Assembly: GCA_017654935.2 (NCBI GenBank)
Contig: CM065699.1
Coordinates: 46,211,231 to 46,275,230, forward strand
DNA: 64,000 bases
Reading direction: 5' to 3'
Origin: Phymorhynchus buccinoides
Lineage: Eukaryota > Mollusca > Gastropoda > Neogastropoda > Raphitomidae
Below, piece after piece: positions 32,411 to 44,267 of the stretch (within the stretch, counting starts at the first letter, position 1; the number at the start of each line of letters is the position of its first letter). A program made the position numbers and the translations under genes. Under the pieces are notes generated by a model. The model worked only from the letters and a program-made list of their open reading frames with translations. It was not told where the DNA came from and did no database searches.

Positions 32411-33050
32411 TAATCCATCATCTGTGGTCTCTTTCACAGCAGATGTTCCTATGCTAATCCATCATCTGTGGTCTCTCACAGCAGATGTTCCTATACTAAT
32501 CCATCATCTGTGGTCTCTCTCACAGCAGATGTTCCTATGCTAATCCACCACCTGTGGTCTCTCTCACAGCAGATGTTCCTATACTAATCCATCATCTGTG
32601 GTCTCTCTCACAGCAGATGTTCCTATGCTAATCCATCATCTGTGGTCTCTCTCACAGCAGATGTTCCTATGCTAATCCATCATCTGTGGTCTCTCACAGC
32701 AGATGTTCCTATACTAATCCATCATCTGTGGTCTCTCTCACAGCAGATGTTCCTATACTAATCCATCATCTGTGGTCTCTCTCACAGCAGATGTTCCTAT
32801 ACTAATCCATCATCTGTGGTCTCTCACAGCAGATGTTCCTATACTAATCCATCATCTGTGGTCTCTCTCACAGCAGATGTTCCTATACTAATCCATCATC
32901 TGTGGTCCCTCTCACAGCAGATGTTCCTATACTAATCCATCATCTGTGGTCTCTCTCACAGCAGATGTTCCTATACTAATCCATCATCTGTGGTCTCTCA
33001 CAGCAGATGTTCCTATACTAATCCATCATCTGTGGTCTCTCTCACAGCAA
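32410..33050. repeat. 42-44-bp minisatellite with acceptor-like units, left arm
   Basis: About 14-15 units of tctctctcacagcagatgtt plus cctatactaatccatcatctgtgg, ending 55 bp before the last SLC6 exon. Every unit has a pyrimidine tract followed by cagcag, a possible 3' splice site. Confidence 0.92.
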
Positions 33051-33106
33051 GCATCTCTTACCGTTTCTCACCACCCTTGGTCTCTGTCTCTGTCTCTTGG
33101 TGGCAG

Positions 33107-33388
33107 CGCCTGCTGCAGTCTCTCCAGCCGGACCCCAGCTGGGGCCCAGCCCAGAAGGAGTACCAGCTGCTGTACCGCCAACAACACCAGCAGCGTACAG
33201 GGGGGCAGGGGGGGGCGGTGCATGTCCAGTCACCCCTTCAACCCCCTCAACCTGTTCCACAGGGGCAGGAGGAGAAGGAACCAGCAGCGCTTTCTTCATC
33301 AGCCAACCCACGGCTCCAGTGGGAACCTTGCCGCTTACACCCCCCCAGTATGAGAAATGAGGGAGAGAGAGGGTGGGGGATGAAATAG
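33107..33388 (+). CDS. SLC6 transporter, last exon and stop, left arm
   Basis: Acceptor gtctcttggtggcag. The exon continues SFKQ with RLLQSLQPDPSWGPAQKEY; a Trp-Gly-Pro-Ala motif after a Pro-Asp pair is usual in the cytosolic tail of glycine-type SLC6 proteins. In this frame the stop is TAG at 33,386-33,388. A G run near 33,200 invites a slip: the next frame gives a Ser/Thr/Pro-rich tail ending TPPQYEK with stop at 33,358-33,360, which looks more protein-like. The true C-terminus is therefore open. Mirror copy 34,746-35,024. Confidence 0.85.
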   Translation, partial: RLLQSLQPDPSWGPAQKEYQLLYRQQHQQRTGGQGGAVHVQSPLQPPQPVPQGQEEKEPAALSSSANPRLQWEPCRLHPPSMRNEGERGWGMK

Positions 33389-33456
33389 AGGGAAGGGGAG
33401 GGTAGGGTGGGAGAGAGAGAGACACCTTAACACTTTGGACTGTCTAATGCCATTAA

Positions 33457-33740
33457 CCCTTTCGCCTCCGCCAGACATTTTTAAAGCAAAAAAATTATAT
33501 TACCATTTACCTGGGTAGAAATACAAACTCTGTCTGTAATATTCGCTGATTCCTCTGGGAAATATTAAAAGTAAGGTAGTACCCACACCTCCCAAAATTG
33601 AAAAAAAACATACCCCACTTCCTCAAAATGAAAAAAAAAGTACCCCACCCCCAAAATGATAAAAAAACCCAGGGTCTTTTAATTGGACATGGGTGTTTAA
33701 ATCATTGGGGTGCAAAAATGCGACGTTGGCGGTGAAAGGG
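33457..33740. mobile_element. TTAA-flanked piggyBac-like MITE, left arm
   Basis: Exact ttaa on both sides (33,453 and 33,741), ends ccctttcgcc...ggcggtgaaaggg. Internal A-run repeats are noisy. Mirror 34,396-34,678. Confidence 0.8.
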
Positions 33741-33949
33741 TTAATAACAAGTTTCACTTACGGGGAGAGGAGAGAGAGAGAGGAGAACAGAACGAAATTA
33801 TTAAATGTTGGGCAAAATCCACATTGCTTCCCATAAAAGAAGATAACCTGTTGATGCGGAAAAAGCAGCCTGTCCTGCTGTGTTCTGTCACCAAATTAAC
33901 TCCCTTACATGTGGATTTTGCCAAAGTGTGTACATTCAGTGTAGATAAG

Positions 33950-34190
33950 CATACAATGTGATTTTTTTTCCCACTCAGCTATTTTGTGTGCGCACCACAT
34001 TTTCTTGCTCCAGTGACGCCTTGACTCTGACCTTCATTTTTGACACTTGGCCTAGATATTTGACTTCCAAAAATACTAGGGCCGACGTTCAAAAAATAAG
34101 GATCAGAGGTCAAGGTCACTGGAGCAAAAATGTGTGCTCACCAAATAGCTGAGTGGGAAAAAAAAAATCACATTGTAAGCTTATCTACAC
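33950..34190. repeat. Centre of the palindrome
   Basis: cccactcagctatttt at 33,971 is met by aaatagctgagtggg at 34,143. Pairing continues with indels up to ggcctag (34,050) / ctagggcc (34,076), leaving essentially no loop. Error density is high on both sides of the fold. Confidence 0.88.
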
Positions 34191-34395
34191 TGAATGGTAC
34201 ACAATTTTGGCAAAATCCACATGTAATGGAGTTAATTTGGTGACCAGAACACAGCAGGAAAGGCTGCTTTTTTCCGCATCAACAGGTTATCTTCTTTTTT
34301 ATGTGAAGCAATGTGGGATTTTGCCCAACTTTAATTTCGTTTCCTTTGCTCTCTCTCTCTCGTCCCTCTCTCTCCATAAGAAAACTTGTTATTAA

Positions 34396-34678
34396 CCCTT
34401 TCAATTTCACACCACCGCCACCTTCCGCCTTTTTGCACGCACAATGTTTTTAACACCCATGTCACTAAAAGACCCTGTTTTTTTCATTTTGGGAGGTGGG
34501 GTATGTTTTTTTCATTTTGGGAGGTGGGGTATGTTTTTTTCATTTTGGGAGGTGGGGTATGCCTTACTTTAAATATGTCACAGAAGAATACACGAATATT
34601 ACAGACAGATTTTGTTATTTCTACCCATGTAAGTTTAATGGAAAATTTTGGCTTAAAAAATGTCTGGCGGCGAAAGGG
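34396..34678. mobile_element. TTAA-flanked piggyBac-like MITE, right arm
   Basis: Mirror of 33,457-33,740 with ttaa at 34,392 and 34,679. The tttttttcattttgggaggt unit occurs three times here. Confidence 0.8.
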
Positions 34679-34745
34679 TTAATGGCATTAGACAGTCAAA
34701 GTGTTAAGGTGTCTCTCTCTCTCCCACCCTACCCTCCCCTTCCCT

Positions 34746-35024
34746 CTATTTCATCCCCCACCCTCTCTCTCCCTCATTTCTCATACTGGGGGGGTGTAAG
34801 CGGCAAGGTTCCCACTGGAGCCGTGGGTTGGCTGATGAAGAAAGCGCTGCTGGTTCCTTCTCCTCCTGCCCCTGTGGAACAGGTTGAGGGGGTTGAAGGG
34901 GTGACTGGCCAGTCCCGCCCCCCCTGCCCCCCTGTCGCTGCTGGTGTTGTTGGCGGTACAGCAGCTGGTACTCCTTCTGGGCTGGGCCCCAGCTGGGGTC
35001 CGGCTGGAGAGACTGCAGCAGGCG
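34746..35024 (-). CDS. SLC6 transporter, last exon and stop, right arm
   Basis: Minus-strand equivalent of 33,107-33,388: acceptor tggtggcag, RLLQSLQPDPSWGPAQKEY, Gln-rich stretch, then a G-rich segment that differs from the other arm in sequence and length (positions about 34,905-34,935). The two possible tails (stop at 34,746 in the starting frame, or the TPPQYEK ending in the other) are both present. The G-rich difference leaves the choice unresolved. Confidence 0.85.
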   Translation of the reverse strand, partial: RLLQSLQPDPSWGPAQKEYQLLYRQQHQQRQGGRGGGTGQSPLQPPQPVPQGQEEKEPAALSSSANPRLQWEPCRLHPPSMRNEGERGWGMK

Positions 35025-35059
35025 CTGCCACCAAGAGACAGAGACAGAGACCAAGGGTG

Positions 35060-35975
35060 GTGAGAAACGGTAAGAGATGCTTGCTGTGAGAGAGACCACA
35101 GATGATGGATTAGTATAGGAACATCTGCTGTGAGAGAGACCACAGATGATGGATTAGTATAGGAACATCTGCTGTGAGAGAGACCACAGATGATGGATTA
35201 GCATAGGAACATCTGCTGTGAGAGAGACCACAGATGATGGATTAGCATAGGAACATCTGCTGTGAGAGAGACCACAGATGATGGATTAGTATAGGAACAT
35301 CTGCTGTGAGAGAGACCACAGATGATGGATTAGCATAGGAACATCTGCTGTGAGAGGGACCACAGATGATGGATTAGTATAGGAACATCTGCTGTGAGAG
35401 AGACCACAGATGATGGATTAGTATAGGAACATCTGCTGTGAGAGGGACCACAGATGATGGATTAGTATAGGAACATCTGCTGTGAGAGAGACCACAGATG
35501 ATGGATTAGTATAGGAACATCTGCTGTGAGAGAGACCACAGATGATGGATTAGTATAGGAACATCTGCTGTGAGAGACCACAGATGATGGATTAGTATAG
35601 GAACATCTGCTGTGAGAGACCACAGATGATGGATTAGCATAGGAACATCTGCTGTGAAAGAGACCACAGATGATGGATTAGCATAGGAACATCTGCTGTG
35701 AAAGAGACCACAGATGATGGATTAGCATAGGAACATCTGCTGTGAGAGAGACCACAGATGATGGATTAGTATAGGAACATCTGCTGTGAGAGAGACCACA
35801 GGTGGTGGATTAGCATAGGAACATCTGCTGTGAGAGAGACCACAGATGATGGATTAGTATAGGAACATCTGCTGTGAGAGAGACCACAGATGATGGATTA
35901 AGAGCATAGAACATCTGCGTTTGAAGAGCACCACGCACAGATAGGGATTAGCATAAACGACTGCTGTGAGATAGA
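35060..35975. repeat. 42-44-bp minisatellite with acceptor-like units, right arm
   Basis: About 20 units against 14-15 in the left arm; variants caggtggtgg, gcatagg and gtatagg are shuffled. Confidence 0.92.
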
Positions 35976-36365
35976 CTCACAGATGATGGATATTAGCATA
36001 GGAAAATCTGCTGTGAGAGTGACGATGGAAATAGGAAAATCTGCTGTGAGAGTGACGATGGATATAGGAAAATCTGCTGTGAGTGTGACGATGTATATAG
36101 GAAAATCTGCTGTGAGTGTGACGATGGATATAGGAAAATCTGCTGTGAGAGTGACGATGGATAATAGGAAAATCTGCTGTGAGTGTGACGATGGATATAG
36201 GAAAATCTGCTGTGAGAGTGACGATGAATATAGGAAAATCTGCTGTGAGAGAGACAGAGATAATGGATATCATAGGAACATCTGTTGTGAGAGAGACAGA
36301 GATAATGGATATCATAGGGAAATCTGTTGTGAGAGAGACAAAAGCAGAGATCATGAGATTTGTTA
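35975..36365. repeat. 35-bp minisatellite, right arm
   Basis: About 9-10 units of aggaaaatctgctgtgagag plus tgacgatggatat; the left arm has more. Confidence 0.9.
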
Positions 36366-36479
36366 AAAGCTGTGAGAGAGAGAGACACAATGAGACATAC
36401 TTTGTTCTGCTATTTCTCATATCTGTGTCACCCCCCAAAGTGCAGCACAATCTTCAACACAATGAAGTTGGCTGACTAA

Positions 36480-36770
36480 AGGAAGAAGAAGAAACAGAAA
36501 CTAAAAAGATATAGAAACCATACTTGTTTGTAGGATTCTTGGAGACTCAATATCAACACCTGCCAAACCCAACAGGCACAAGAAGAGGCATCAGAAAATC
36601 AAACACCAAGGCGAACGACATTCAATCTTGCCATACGCAGTACAGACAGCTGTCGCTTTTCCCACGGACAATCCCAGACTGGAACACCCTGCCCCAGGCA
36701 ACCGTGGAAGCTGAGTCACTGGACCTCTTCAGGTCCAGACTTGGCTCCCACATGTAATACAACAAACTTC
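36480..36770 (+). mobile_element. Non-LTR retrotransposon C-terminal fragment, right arm
   Basis: Mirror of 31,240-31,720; the plus-strand frame to 36,757 has LFPRTIPDWNTLPQATVEA and ends soon after FRSRLGS. Confidence 0.8.
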
Positions 36771-36898
36771 GACACACACCCCTCCCCCTAACCTCCCCCT
36801 CTATGTCTGTGTCTCGGCACTGCGTGGTGACCTTCATTTTCTGTTCTTTTTTTTATTATATCGGCAGTCGTCTTCAACCCGTTGAAGTTGGCCGATTG

Positions 36899-36929
<31 letters not shown>

Positions 36930-36989
36930 TCTCTCAGATCATACAAATGATGGGGATGGAGGGGAATGGTCGACCTGTGGCGATATTTG

Positions 36990-37168
36990 TCACGCCAGAG
37001 GGCAGTCAATGCACTAGGGGCTTATCACGCGATTTTCTTACTTGGGCGTAGTGAGAGAGAGATAGTGATGGTAGGACTACTCACTGTCTCTCTCATTTTC
37101 TTTATCCCCAACTAAGAATTAATATAGAGAGGATTAGCCCCACACGAGCGTCCTGCCCTCTGGCGTGA
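36990..37168. mobile_element. MITE with tcacgccagagggca ends, right arm
   Basis: Mirror of 31,008-31,184. Confidence 0.7.
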
Positions 37169-37179
37169 AAAATCGCACT

Positions 37180-38047
37180 AACTAAGTCTCTCATTAGAGA
37201 GAGACAGACAGATAGATAGTACAGAGAGAGAGAGACAGGACACACAAAGAGACTGAGACACACAGACACAGAGACAGACACACAAAGAGACTGAGACACA
37301 CAGACACAGAGACAGACAGAAACAGACGACATAGAAGACATCAGACACACACACACAGACAGACAGACAGACACTAGTAGAGATAGACAGACACACAGAG
37401 ACAGACAGAGACACAGAGAGACAGACACACAGACACAGAGAGACAGACACAGAGAGACAGAGACACAGACACAGACACAGAGACAGACACACAGAGCGAC
37501 AGACCACACAGACACAGAGAGACAGACACTACAGACACAGAGAGACAGACACACAGACACAGAGAGACAGACACAGACACAGAGAGACAGACACACAGAC
37601 AGACAGACACAGAGAGATACAGACACAGAGACACAGAGAGACAGACACAGACACAGAGAGACAGAGACACACGACACACAGAGACAGAGCACACACAGAG
37701 AGACCAGACACACAAGACACCAGAGAGACAGAGACACACAGACAACAGAGAGACAGACACACCAGACACAGAGAGACAGGACACAGAGAGACAGACACAC
37801 ATACACAGAGAGACAGAGACACAGAGACAGAGTACAGCAGACAGACCAGAGAGACAGACACACCAGACACAGAGAGGACCAGACTCACAGACACAGAGAG
37901 ACAGAGACACACCAGACACAGAGAGAGACAGACAGACAGACACAGAGAGACAGACACACAGAGACACAGAGATAGACAGACACACAGACACAGAGAGACA
38001 GACAGACAGACACAGACTATCAGAGAGAGAGACAGAGAGACAGACAC

Positions 38048-38083
<36 letters not shown>

Positions 38084-38770
38084 AGACAGACACAGAGACA
38101 CGAGAGACAGGACAGAGAAGAAGAGCAGACATCAGACACACAGAGAGACAGACACACAGAGACAGAGAGCGAGACACAGAGGTGACAGACACACATAAGA
38201 GACAGAGAGACAGACACAGACACAGAGTAGACAGACAAGACACAGAGACACAGAGAGACAGACACACAGGACACAGAGAGACAATACACACAGAGACAGA
38301 CCACACAGACACAGAGAGACAGACACACAGAGACATAGAGACAGAGAGACAGGGACCACAGATCTAGAGAGAACACAGACACAGAGATACAGAGCACACA
38401 AAGAGACACAGACACAACACAGACAGTACACAGACACAGACACAGAGAGACAGACACACAGTACAGACAGAGACAGAGACGCAGACACAGACAGACGGAC
38501 ACACAGACACAGAGAGACAGAGAGACAAACACAGAGAGAGAGAGAGAGACACAGACACAGAGAGACAGACACAGAGAGAATGAGACAGACCACAACAGAC
38601 ACAGAGAGACAGACACACAGACAGACAGAGAGACAGACACAGAGAGACAGACACACAGAGACAGAGACAAAGAGGACACAGAGAGACAGACACACAGAGA
38701 CAGACACGGCACACTAGATCTAGACACAGAGACACACAGAGTAGAGGCAGACACACAGAGAGACCGAACA
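37180..38770. repeat. (GAGAGACA)n-type microsatellite, 1.6 kb, right arm
   Basis: Mirror of 29,400-30,985 with different internal order and length. Confidence 0.95.
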
Positions 38771-38782
38771 AAGGTCGCTTAC

Positions 38783-38960
38783 TTGGTTTGAAAAAAAGGA
38801 TCCCTGATGGCTGAGAATCTCGCGCACCATGAAGATAGGGATGGTGGGGATGAGGGGGATGATGGAAATCAGGATGCCTAAGGCGTTGGGCCTCTGCTGG
38901 GTAGACATAGCCGTCATAGACGATCAGCTGGTAGGTGACTATGGTGAATATAAAGGCCAT
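38783..38960 (-). CDS. SLC6 transporter, TM11-TM12 exon, right arm
   Basis: Acceptor ctatctacag and donor gtaagc as in the left arm. The first half ([22 protein letters not shown]) is open. One extra C then shifts the frame, a triplet is added in the TM12 region, and a T run before the donor is expanded. The exon is 178 nt against 168. The left-arm version is likely the better reading. Confidence 0.85.
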
Positions 38961-39229
38961 CTGTAGATAGTGCACACACACACACACACACACACACACC
39001 CACACACATGCAGTTGTTTGTGTTGACTATTGTATAGAAAAAAAAGAAGAAGAAAAAAAAGAGTGTTGTAAGCATAAATTGACAGAAGAAATTTAAAAAC
39101 AAATTGGTCCCATTCGTTTAAGGATAGATAATGATCAAAAGTAATAGGCAAGTGATAAAAACAACCAGCATAGGATGAGAATCTACGCAACAATCCCATC
39201 TATTGAACAATGTATTTTACTCACTATAA

Positions 39230-39870
39230 CAAGTTTCAAGTTTTTCAAGTTTTTTATTTCAACTTCCAGCCCAGAGGGCTTCAAAGCCATAAACACAAAC
39301 ACTCACAACAAATTTGTCCCCATAAACATTCAATGAAACAAACGTGCAGAACATAAGGCAATTGATATGATATTAACATATACAAAAAAGAAATTACCAG
39401 TGCTAACAACAAATTCATCACCACTAGAAAAGATGTAAAATAAAATTAAAAAACCTTGCCAGCTTTCTCAATACTCTTGGGTTTGCATTACTCAGTAACG
39501 ATTTAAATTTGTGGACATTTGGATGGTGATTATAATACTTTGAAAACAATTCTTTTTTTTTTTCTTCTATTGGTCCGTATGGGCATTGCAATACGTAATG
39601 GAATTCGTCGCCAATTTCGTCTCTATTACAAAATAAACATTTCCGCTCATTTCTAGCAACATTAAAAAAACCGCTGCTTTTGAACCGGTAGTTTATTGTT
39701 GGTTGTTCTAAACTTCAACATAGATTGTCTTAAATTTTTAGGAAGCAGTAATAGGTAATTTTCCAATAAATGATTTTCTTTATATAAACGGTAGTTATAG
39801 CAAACACTGTTGGTGTTAACCTCATTATGCCAATATTGTAGGAACTGGTCTAGCGCCATGTATTTTTAGA
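39230..39870 (-). mobile_element. 5'-truncated non-LTR retrotransposon, right arm
   Basis: Mirror of 28,318-28,950. Four amino-acid substitutions in the first 65 codons and a frameshift near 39,665. Terminal cttgaa-type tail at 39,235. Confidence 0.8.
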
Positions 39871-39951
39871 CATTCTCCGTTGTCCACGTTGCATCTCAGC
39901 TGACAAGAGGGGAGTCACTATCTCATCAATTGGCGCATTCGCTCCTTTAAA

Positions 39952-40462
39952 CCCTTTCACCGCCAAAGTCGCATTTTTTTTTAGCACCACATGTGATTTA
40001 ACCACATATATGATACTAAAAGGCATCAAATTGGGGTCTATTATGCCAAAAACCCTATTGTCTTAGGCTTTAGGAAGTACACATGTTGGACTGTAGAGGG
40101 GAAGTATTGTTTTTATTTTGATCTTGATGGTTTTTTGCTCCTTCTGTTGCCTACTTTTTGCTCCTTTTGCTATATTTGATGTTTGCTGTTTTCTACATTG
40201 TTTGTCTGTGTTGATAAAGGCGCAATCGCCCGAAATATCCAGTAGTTTTTTGTTTTGTCTCTTGTTAATAAAATAACGTCACTTTGCACTTGTCGTGTAA
40301 GTTGTTTGTTTGTTTGTTGTTTGGGAGGTAAGGATGGACCTTATTTTATATGCGTCACAGAAGAACCCCCAATACTGCAGATCCCTTCCGACTTTTTGTT
40401 CTCTACCCAGGTAAATTTAAACGGACATTTTTTGGTCTGAAATATGGCTGGCGGTGAAAGGG
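39952..40462. mobile_element. piggyBac-like MITE with nested insertion, right arm
   Basis: Mirror of 27,736-28,230. The nested insert ends are less clean; the element ends gcggtgaaagggttaa. Confidence 0.72.
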
Positions 40463-40479
40463 TTAATGAAAGAAACAGT

Positions 40480-40600
40480 CACATAAGCTCTGAACATGGA
40501 CAACACATGGCAGGGTACTTCAATGTCTTTGCATTTGGTGGGAGTGCAGAGTGATGTCTTGGAGCGAATGCCTTCGCCCATGGTGCTAGAGAGATAAGGT
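40480..40600. repeat. Dispersed repeat (gcgaatgccttcgcc family)
   Basis: Mirror of 27,600-27,735. Confidence 0.5.
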
Positions 40601-40984
40601 GCTTCAAGTTATAATAACAACAATAATCATAAATAAAGCTTCTGCTGGCGCTCTTTCTCATCCTGAAAAACAATTATCATCCTCAAGAAGAATAACACAA
40701 TTATTTCCATGGAGACACTAAACCCCCACACCTCACTCAACGCGGCTCCTGTCAGAATAACACAAATGTGCACCCTTAAAAAATTGGTTTTGCTCACGTG
40801 CAGGCCTTCTGGTTTTGCATCCCCCCCCCCCCCCCCCCCTAATGTGCCCCTCTTTGACAAACATCCGCCTTGTTCCACATTCCATTATAATGTGCACACC
40901 AATACCATTTATAGACACCCATCCCCCTAATGTGCCCCTCTTTGACCTCACCTTTTTTTCCACACCGCTGGTTTTGCAGGCTCT

Positions 40985-41220
40985 TTGTCTGTCTCTCCCT
41001 AATGTGCACCCTCTTTGACAAACATCTGGTTTTGCATCTCTCCCTAATGTGCACCCTCTTTGACAAACATCTGGTTTTGCATCTCTCCCTAATGTGCACC
41101 CTCTTTGACAAACATCTGGTTTTGCATCTCTCCCTAATGTGCACCCTCTTTGACAAACATCTGGTTTTGCATCTCTCCCTAATGTGCACCCTCTTTGACA
41201 AACATCTGGTTTTGCAGCCA
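40985..41220. repeat. 45-bp minisatellite x 5, right arm
   Basis: Mirror of 27,121-27,345 with the same copy number. Related singletons with aatgtgcccctctttgac occur at 40,840 and 40,930. Confidence 0.95.
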
Positions 41221-41330
41221 GATCTTACCAATATTATACGGCACAGGGTCTCAGGCAGGGGAAGAAAGGTTCTTATTATCAGTATAATATGGGGGGAAAA
41301 CATTTAATTGAAAAAAACCCAACCACTTAC

Positions 41331-41432
41331 CAACATAAGGAATGGCGTGATAAAACACCAGCATAGCTTCATGAAAAGGCCAGGCCGTCTGCCCAACATC
41401 AGTTCTATATCCCCACTGAACCTCTCCAAAAC
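41331..41432 (-). CDS. SLC6 transporter, TM10-TM11 loop exon, right arm
   Basis: Acceptor atatgtttag, donor gtaagt. Codons after the first ten bases match the left arm (ERFSGDIELMLGRRPG and FITPFLML). One extra base near the exon start (gttttggagagg against gtgtggagagg) shifts the frame relative to the preceding exon. Confidence 0.88.
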
Positions 41433-41439
41433 CTAAACA

Positions 41440-41820
41440 TATCGCCATCATCATCGTTGTCATCATCATCGTCGTCGTCCCGCCTCATATCATCATCATC
41501 ATCACCATCCTTAATCATCATCATTGTTATCATCATCGTCACCATCACCCATCATCATCATCAACATTGTCATCATCATCATCACATTGTCATCATCACC
41601 ACCAACTCCTTCTCCTCTTCCTCCTCATTACATCATCGTCACTCATCATTATCATCACCATTTTCATCATTCTCATTTACCATCAACTTCATACATGATC
41701 ATCATCATTACCATCATCATCATCATTATTGCGTTAACGTGGTCATCATCATCATGGCATCCATTGTCATCCTCATCGTTCGTCGCTATCATCATCATTA
41801 CATTACAATCATACACACTG
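41440..41820. repeat. (ATC)n microsatellite, degenerate
   Basis: Mirror of 26,560-26,890 with altered internal sequence. Confidence 0.9.
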
Positions 41821-41949
41821 TCTTCAACAGGATCAATGAGAAACCGATTCACAAACAGACAAAAAGTCTTTGAATGGAAATGATAGAGTGGATGTGGCAT
41901 TCAACCTTGTTTCATGAGGCCGTTTTGACACAAAGCTTCTTTAACGACC

Positions 41950-42188
41950 CTTTCACCGCCAAAGTCGCATTTTTTGCACCACAGTGATTTAACACCTATG
42001 TCTCTAAAAGGCATCAAAGTGGGGTCTGTTATCCAAAGACCCTGTTGTCTTAGTTTTGGGAAGTAAGGATAGACCTTATTTTATATATGTCACAGAAGAA
42101 TCCCCAATACTGCAGATGGATTTTGTTTCTCTACCCAGGTAAAATTTAATGGACATTTTTGGCTGGAAAAAGGCTGGCGGTGAAAGGG
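41950..42188. mobile_element. piggyBac-like MITE, right arm
   Basis: Starts ccctttcaccgccaaagtcg and ends gcggtgaaagggttaa. Mirror of 26,132-26,390. A (GTT)n tract follows at 42,254-42,318. Confidence 0.72.
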
Positions 42189-42252
42189 TTAAACGGGTCG
42201 TTCTCCTCAGCTACTAAAGCAAGACATCATTCAAAACTCGCTCTAAGGGAAC

Positions 42253-42290
<38 letters not shown>

Positions 42291-42329
42291 GTTGTTGTTT
42301 GTTGTTGTTTGTTGTTGTCAGTCGTTTCT

Positions 42330-43120
42330 GACAATGACTGCCAGATAGCAGAGGGGGGGCGGATGCTATTCCGGCGGGCTGGGATAGAATTTGTTTATAG
42401 TGGAGATGCCTTGCCCAGGGTTACATCCCCACTCTCTCGGCCAAAGGGATTTGAGGACGAGAGTTGGCGTTGGGGAAGGACCTCCCCAAAGGCCAACTAA
42501 TCTCCTTTGGCTGCAGCACTAGAGCCAGTGCGAATGCCCCCTCTAGTTTGAGAGTCATAGTCTTCCACGAAAGGCTGCACCATGGCATTCCAATGCTGTA
42601 GAATATAATTTTTAGTACAGCTCTCATTTACTATTGGCCCTTTCTACAGGCTAATGTCAACCAGTGATAACAACTTGAATTGTTCACCTTACTAACAGAG
42701 GAAGTACTGAAGAATAGAAATGAACACTGGACCAATAAAATGAACATTTCAGCCGTTTCTACTTCACTGACTCAATGTCTTCACCTGGAGACTATGAAAA
42801 GCCAAGCACAGGTCTGCTGAGAATAACAGATTCTTGGGAGTTTGCTTGTTTGCTTCGCTGTCGTCGGTGATCGCTCACTTTCTTGTCATATCAGCGCAGA
42901 TGCGTCGTGCTGCATTATGCGCCTAACTAAGAAATAGTTAGGCCTAGCATGTCCGTCTTTGGCTGAAAAAAAAAAGGCAGGAGAATGAACCAGTGAGGGA
43001 GAAAGATAGCAGATGACAGTAAGCAAAGGGGAAAAAGGCAGAGTCAAAGATAGTGACAGATTAGAGGAAGATACAGGCACAGAACTTCCAGAAGGTGGGA
43101 GGACTTCATCGTCACCATCT
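42330..43120. repeat. Dispersed repeat R1, composite copies, right arm
   Basis: Mirror of 25,180-25,990, cleaner in 42,400-42,900. Confidence 0.6.
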
Positions 43121-43137
43121 CAATCTCACATTTAAGT

Positions 43138-43235
43138 AGATCCATCCGATGATGATGCACTCTATTAGCGAAGTCAGCACCACACAGAACGCCGCAACGT
43201 CACCAGTCCAACAGCTGGAACACGTATATACCCCC
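43138..43235 (-). CDS. SLC6 transporter, TM9-TM10 exon, right arm
   Basis: Acceptor gatgtgtttcag, then GGIYVFQLLDW. One extra G (tggtgacgtt against tggtacgtt) introduces an in-frame TGA. The end (CIIIGWIY) is followed by ttaaatgtgag where the left arm has cggtgg, so no phase-1 donor is present. Either this copy is damaged or the site is misread. Confidence 0.85.
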
Positions 43236-43239
43236 CTGA

Positions 43240-43250
43240 AACACATCATC

Positions 43251-43281
<31 letters not shown>

Positions 43282-43306
43282 CCTCATCATCATCATTATC
43301 ATGATC

Positions 43307-43337
<31 letters not shown>

Positions 43338-43370
43338 CCATCATCACACATACCTCATCATCACACACTC
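43240..43370. repeat. (ATC)n microsatellite
   Basis: Mirror of 24,930-25,050. Confidence 0.9.
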
Positions 43371-43652
43371 AATCATCTCACTCATAATACAGAGAAACAG
43401 ACAATGTCCACACACACACACGCCATTGCACACGCACCGCACACGCACACACACAGGCAAACAAAAAGCATGAATAGTATTTTGCGTTGTTTGTAATCTT
43501 AACCTGTGCCTTTTAAGCCTTTGTTTAGGTTTCATGGCAAATAATAAACCAATGTTCAATGTTCAGGCAACAGTCAGGCCTAACATCATCATCACGATTA
43601 TCAGCTTTGCCACAATTATCATCCTCCATTACATCTTCCTGTCCATAGTTAC

Positions 43653-43784
43653 CCGTGTGGCTATAGGCAGTGACACCAGGTAGGAGGCTATGGCCAAACT
43701 CAGCGTCAGCCAGGCTCGTCTTTTCCTCAGTTTTCGGGGAAAGGCGTCCACTAGACCGCTGATCACAGTTTCAAACATCCCAAA
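43653..43784 (-). CDS. SLC6 transporter, exon TM8 end to TM9, right arm
   Basis: 132 nt, open, encoding the same 44 residues as 24,515-24,646 (FGMFETVISGLVDAFP at the start, SLPIATR at the end), with the same acceptor and donor. One of the few exons identical and intact in both arms. Confidence 0.93.
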
Positions 43785-43987
43785 CTGAAACAAAGAAAGA
43801 AATATTTGGTCATTACATATTCGATTGTAAAGCTTTGGGCTCATTTGAGGTAAAGCACTATATAAATGTACTATTATTATTACTATTATTATCATTATTA
43901 TACAGCGCCATGTAAATGTACTATTATTACTATTATTATCATTATTATACAGCGCCATGTAAATGTACTATCATTATCATTATTATA

Positions 43988-44267
43988 CAGGGCCGGACCA
44001 AGTCATTCATGAGGGGGGTTTCCGTCAGGGGTCCTGGGGGGCACATAGCTCCGGAGGTCAAGGCATAAAGCCACAGTGGGGGTCCAGGGGTCGAAGCCCC
44101 TCAAACGTTTTGCCGCTTTGGACATTTTTAAGACAAAATCGAGCCAAAGTCTGAGTGACATGATAGATCGACATTTGTTAATTTTCTACCTTGTATTGGG
44201 TACATGCTTGGGGCTGAGGGGGGTCTCTGGGACCCAGGAAACCCCCCTAGAAGTAGATTTGGCCCTG
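43988..44267. mobile_element. CAGGG-ended DNA element, 280 bp, right arm
   Basis: Mirror of 24,034-24,313; duplication attata on both sides (43,982 and 44,268). Confidence 0.8.
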
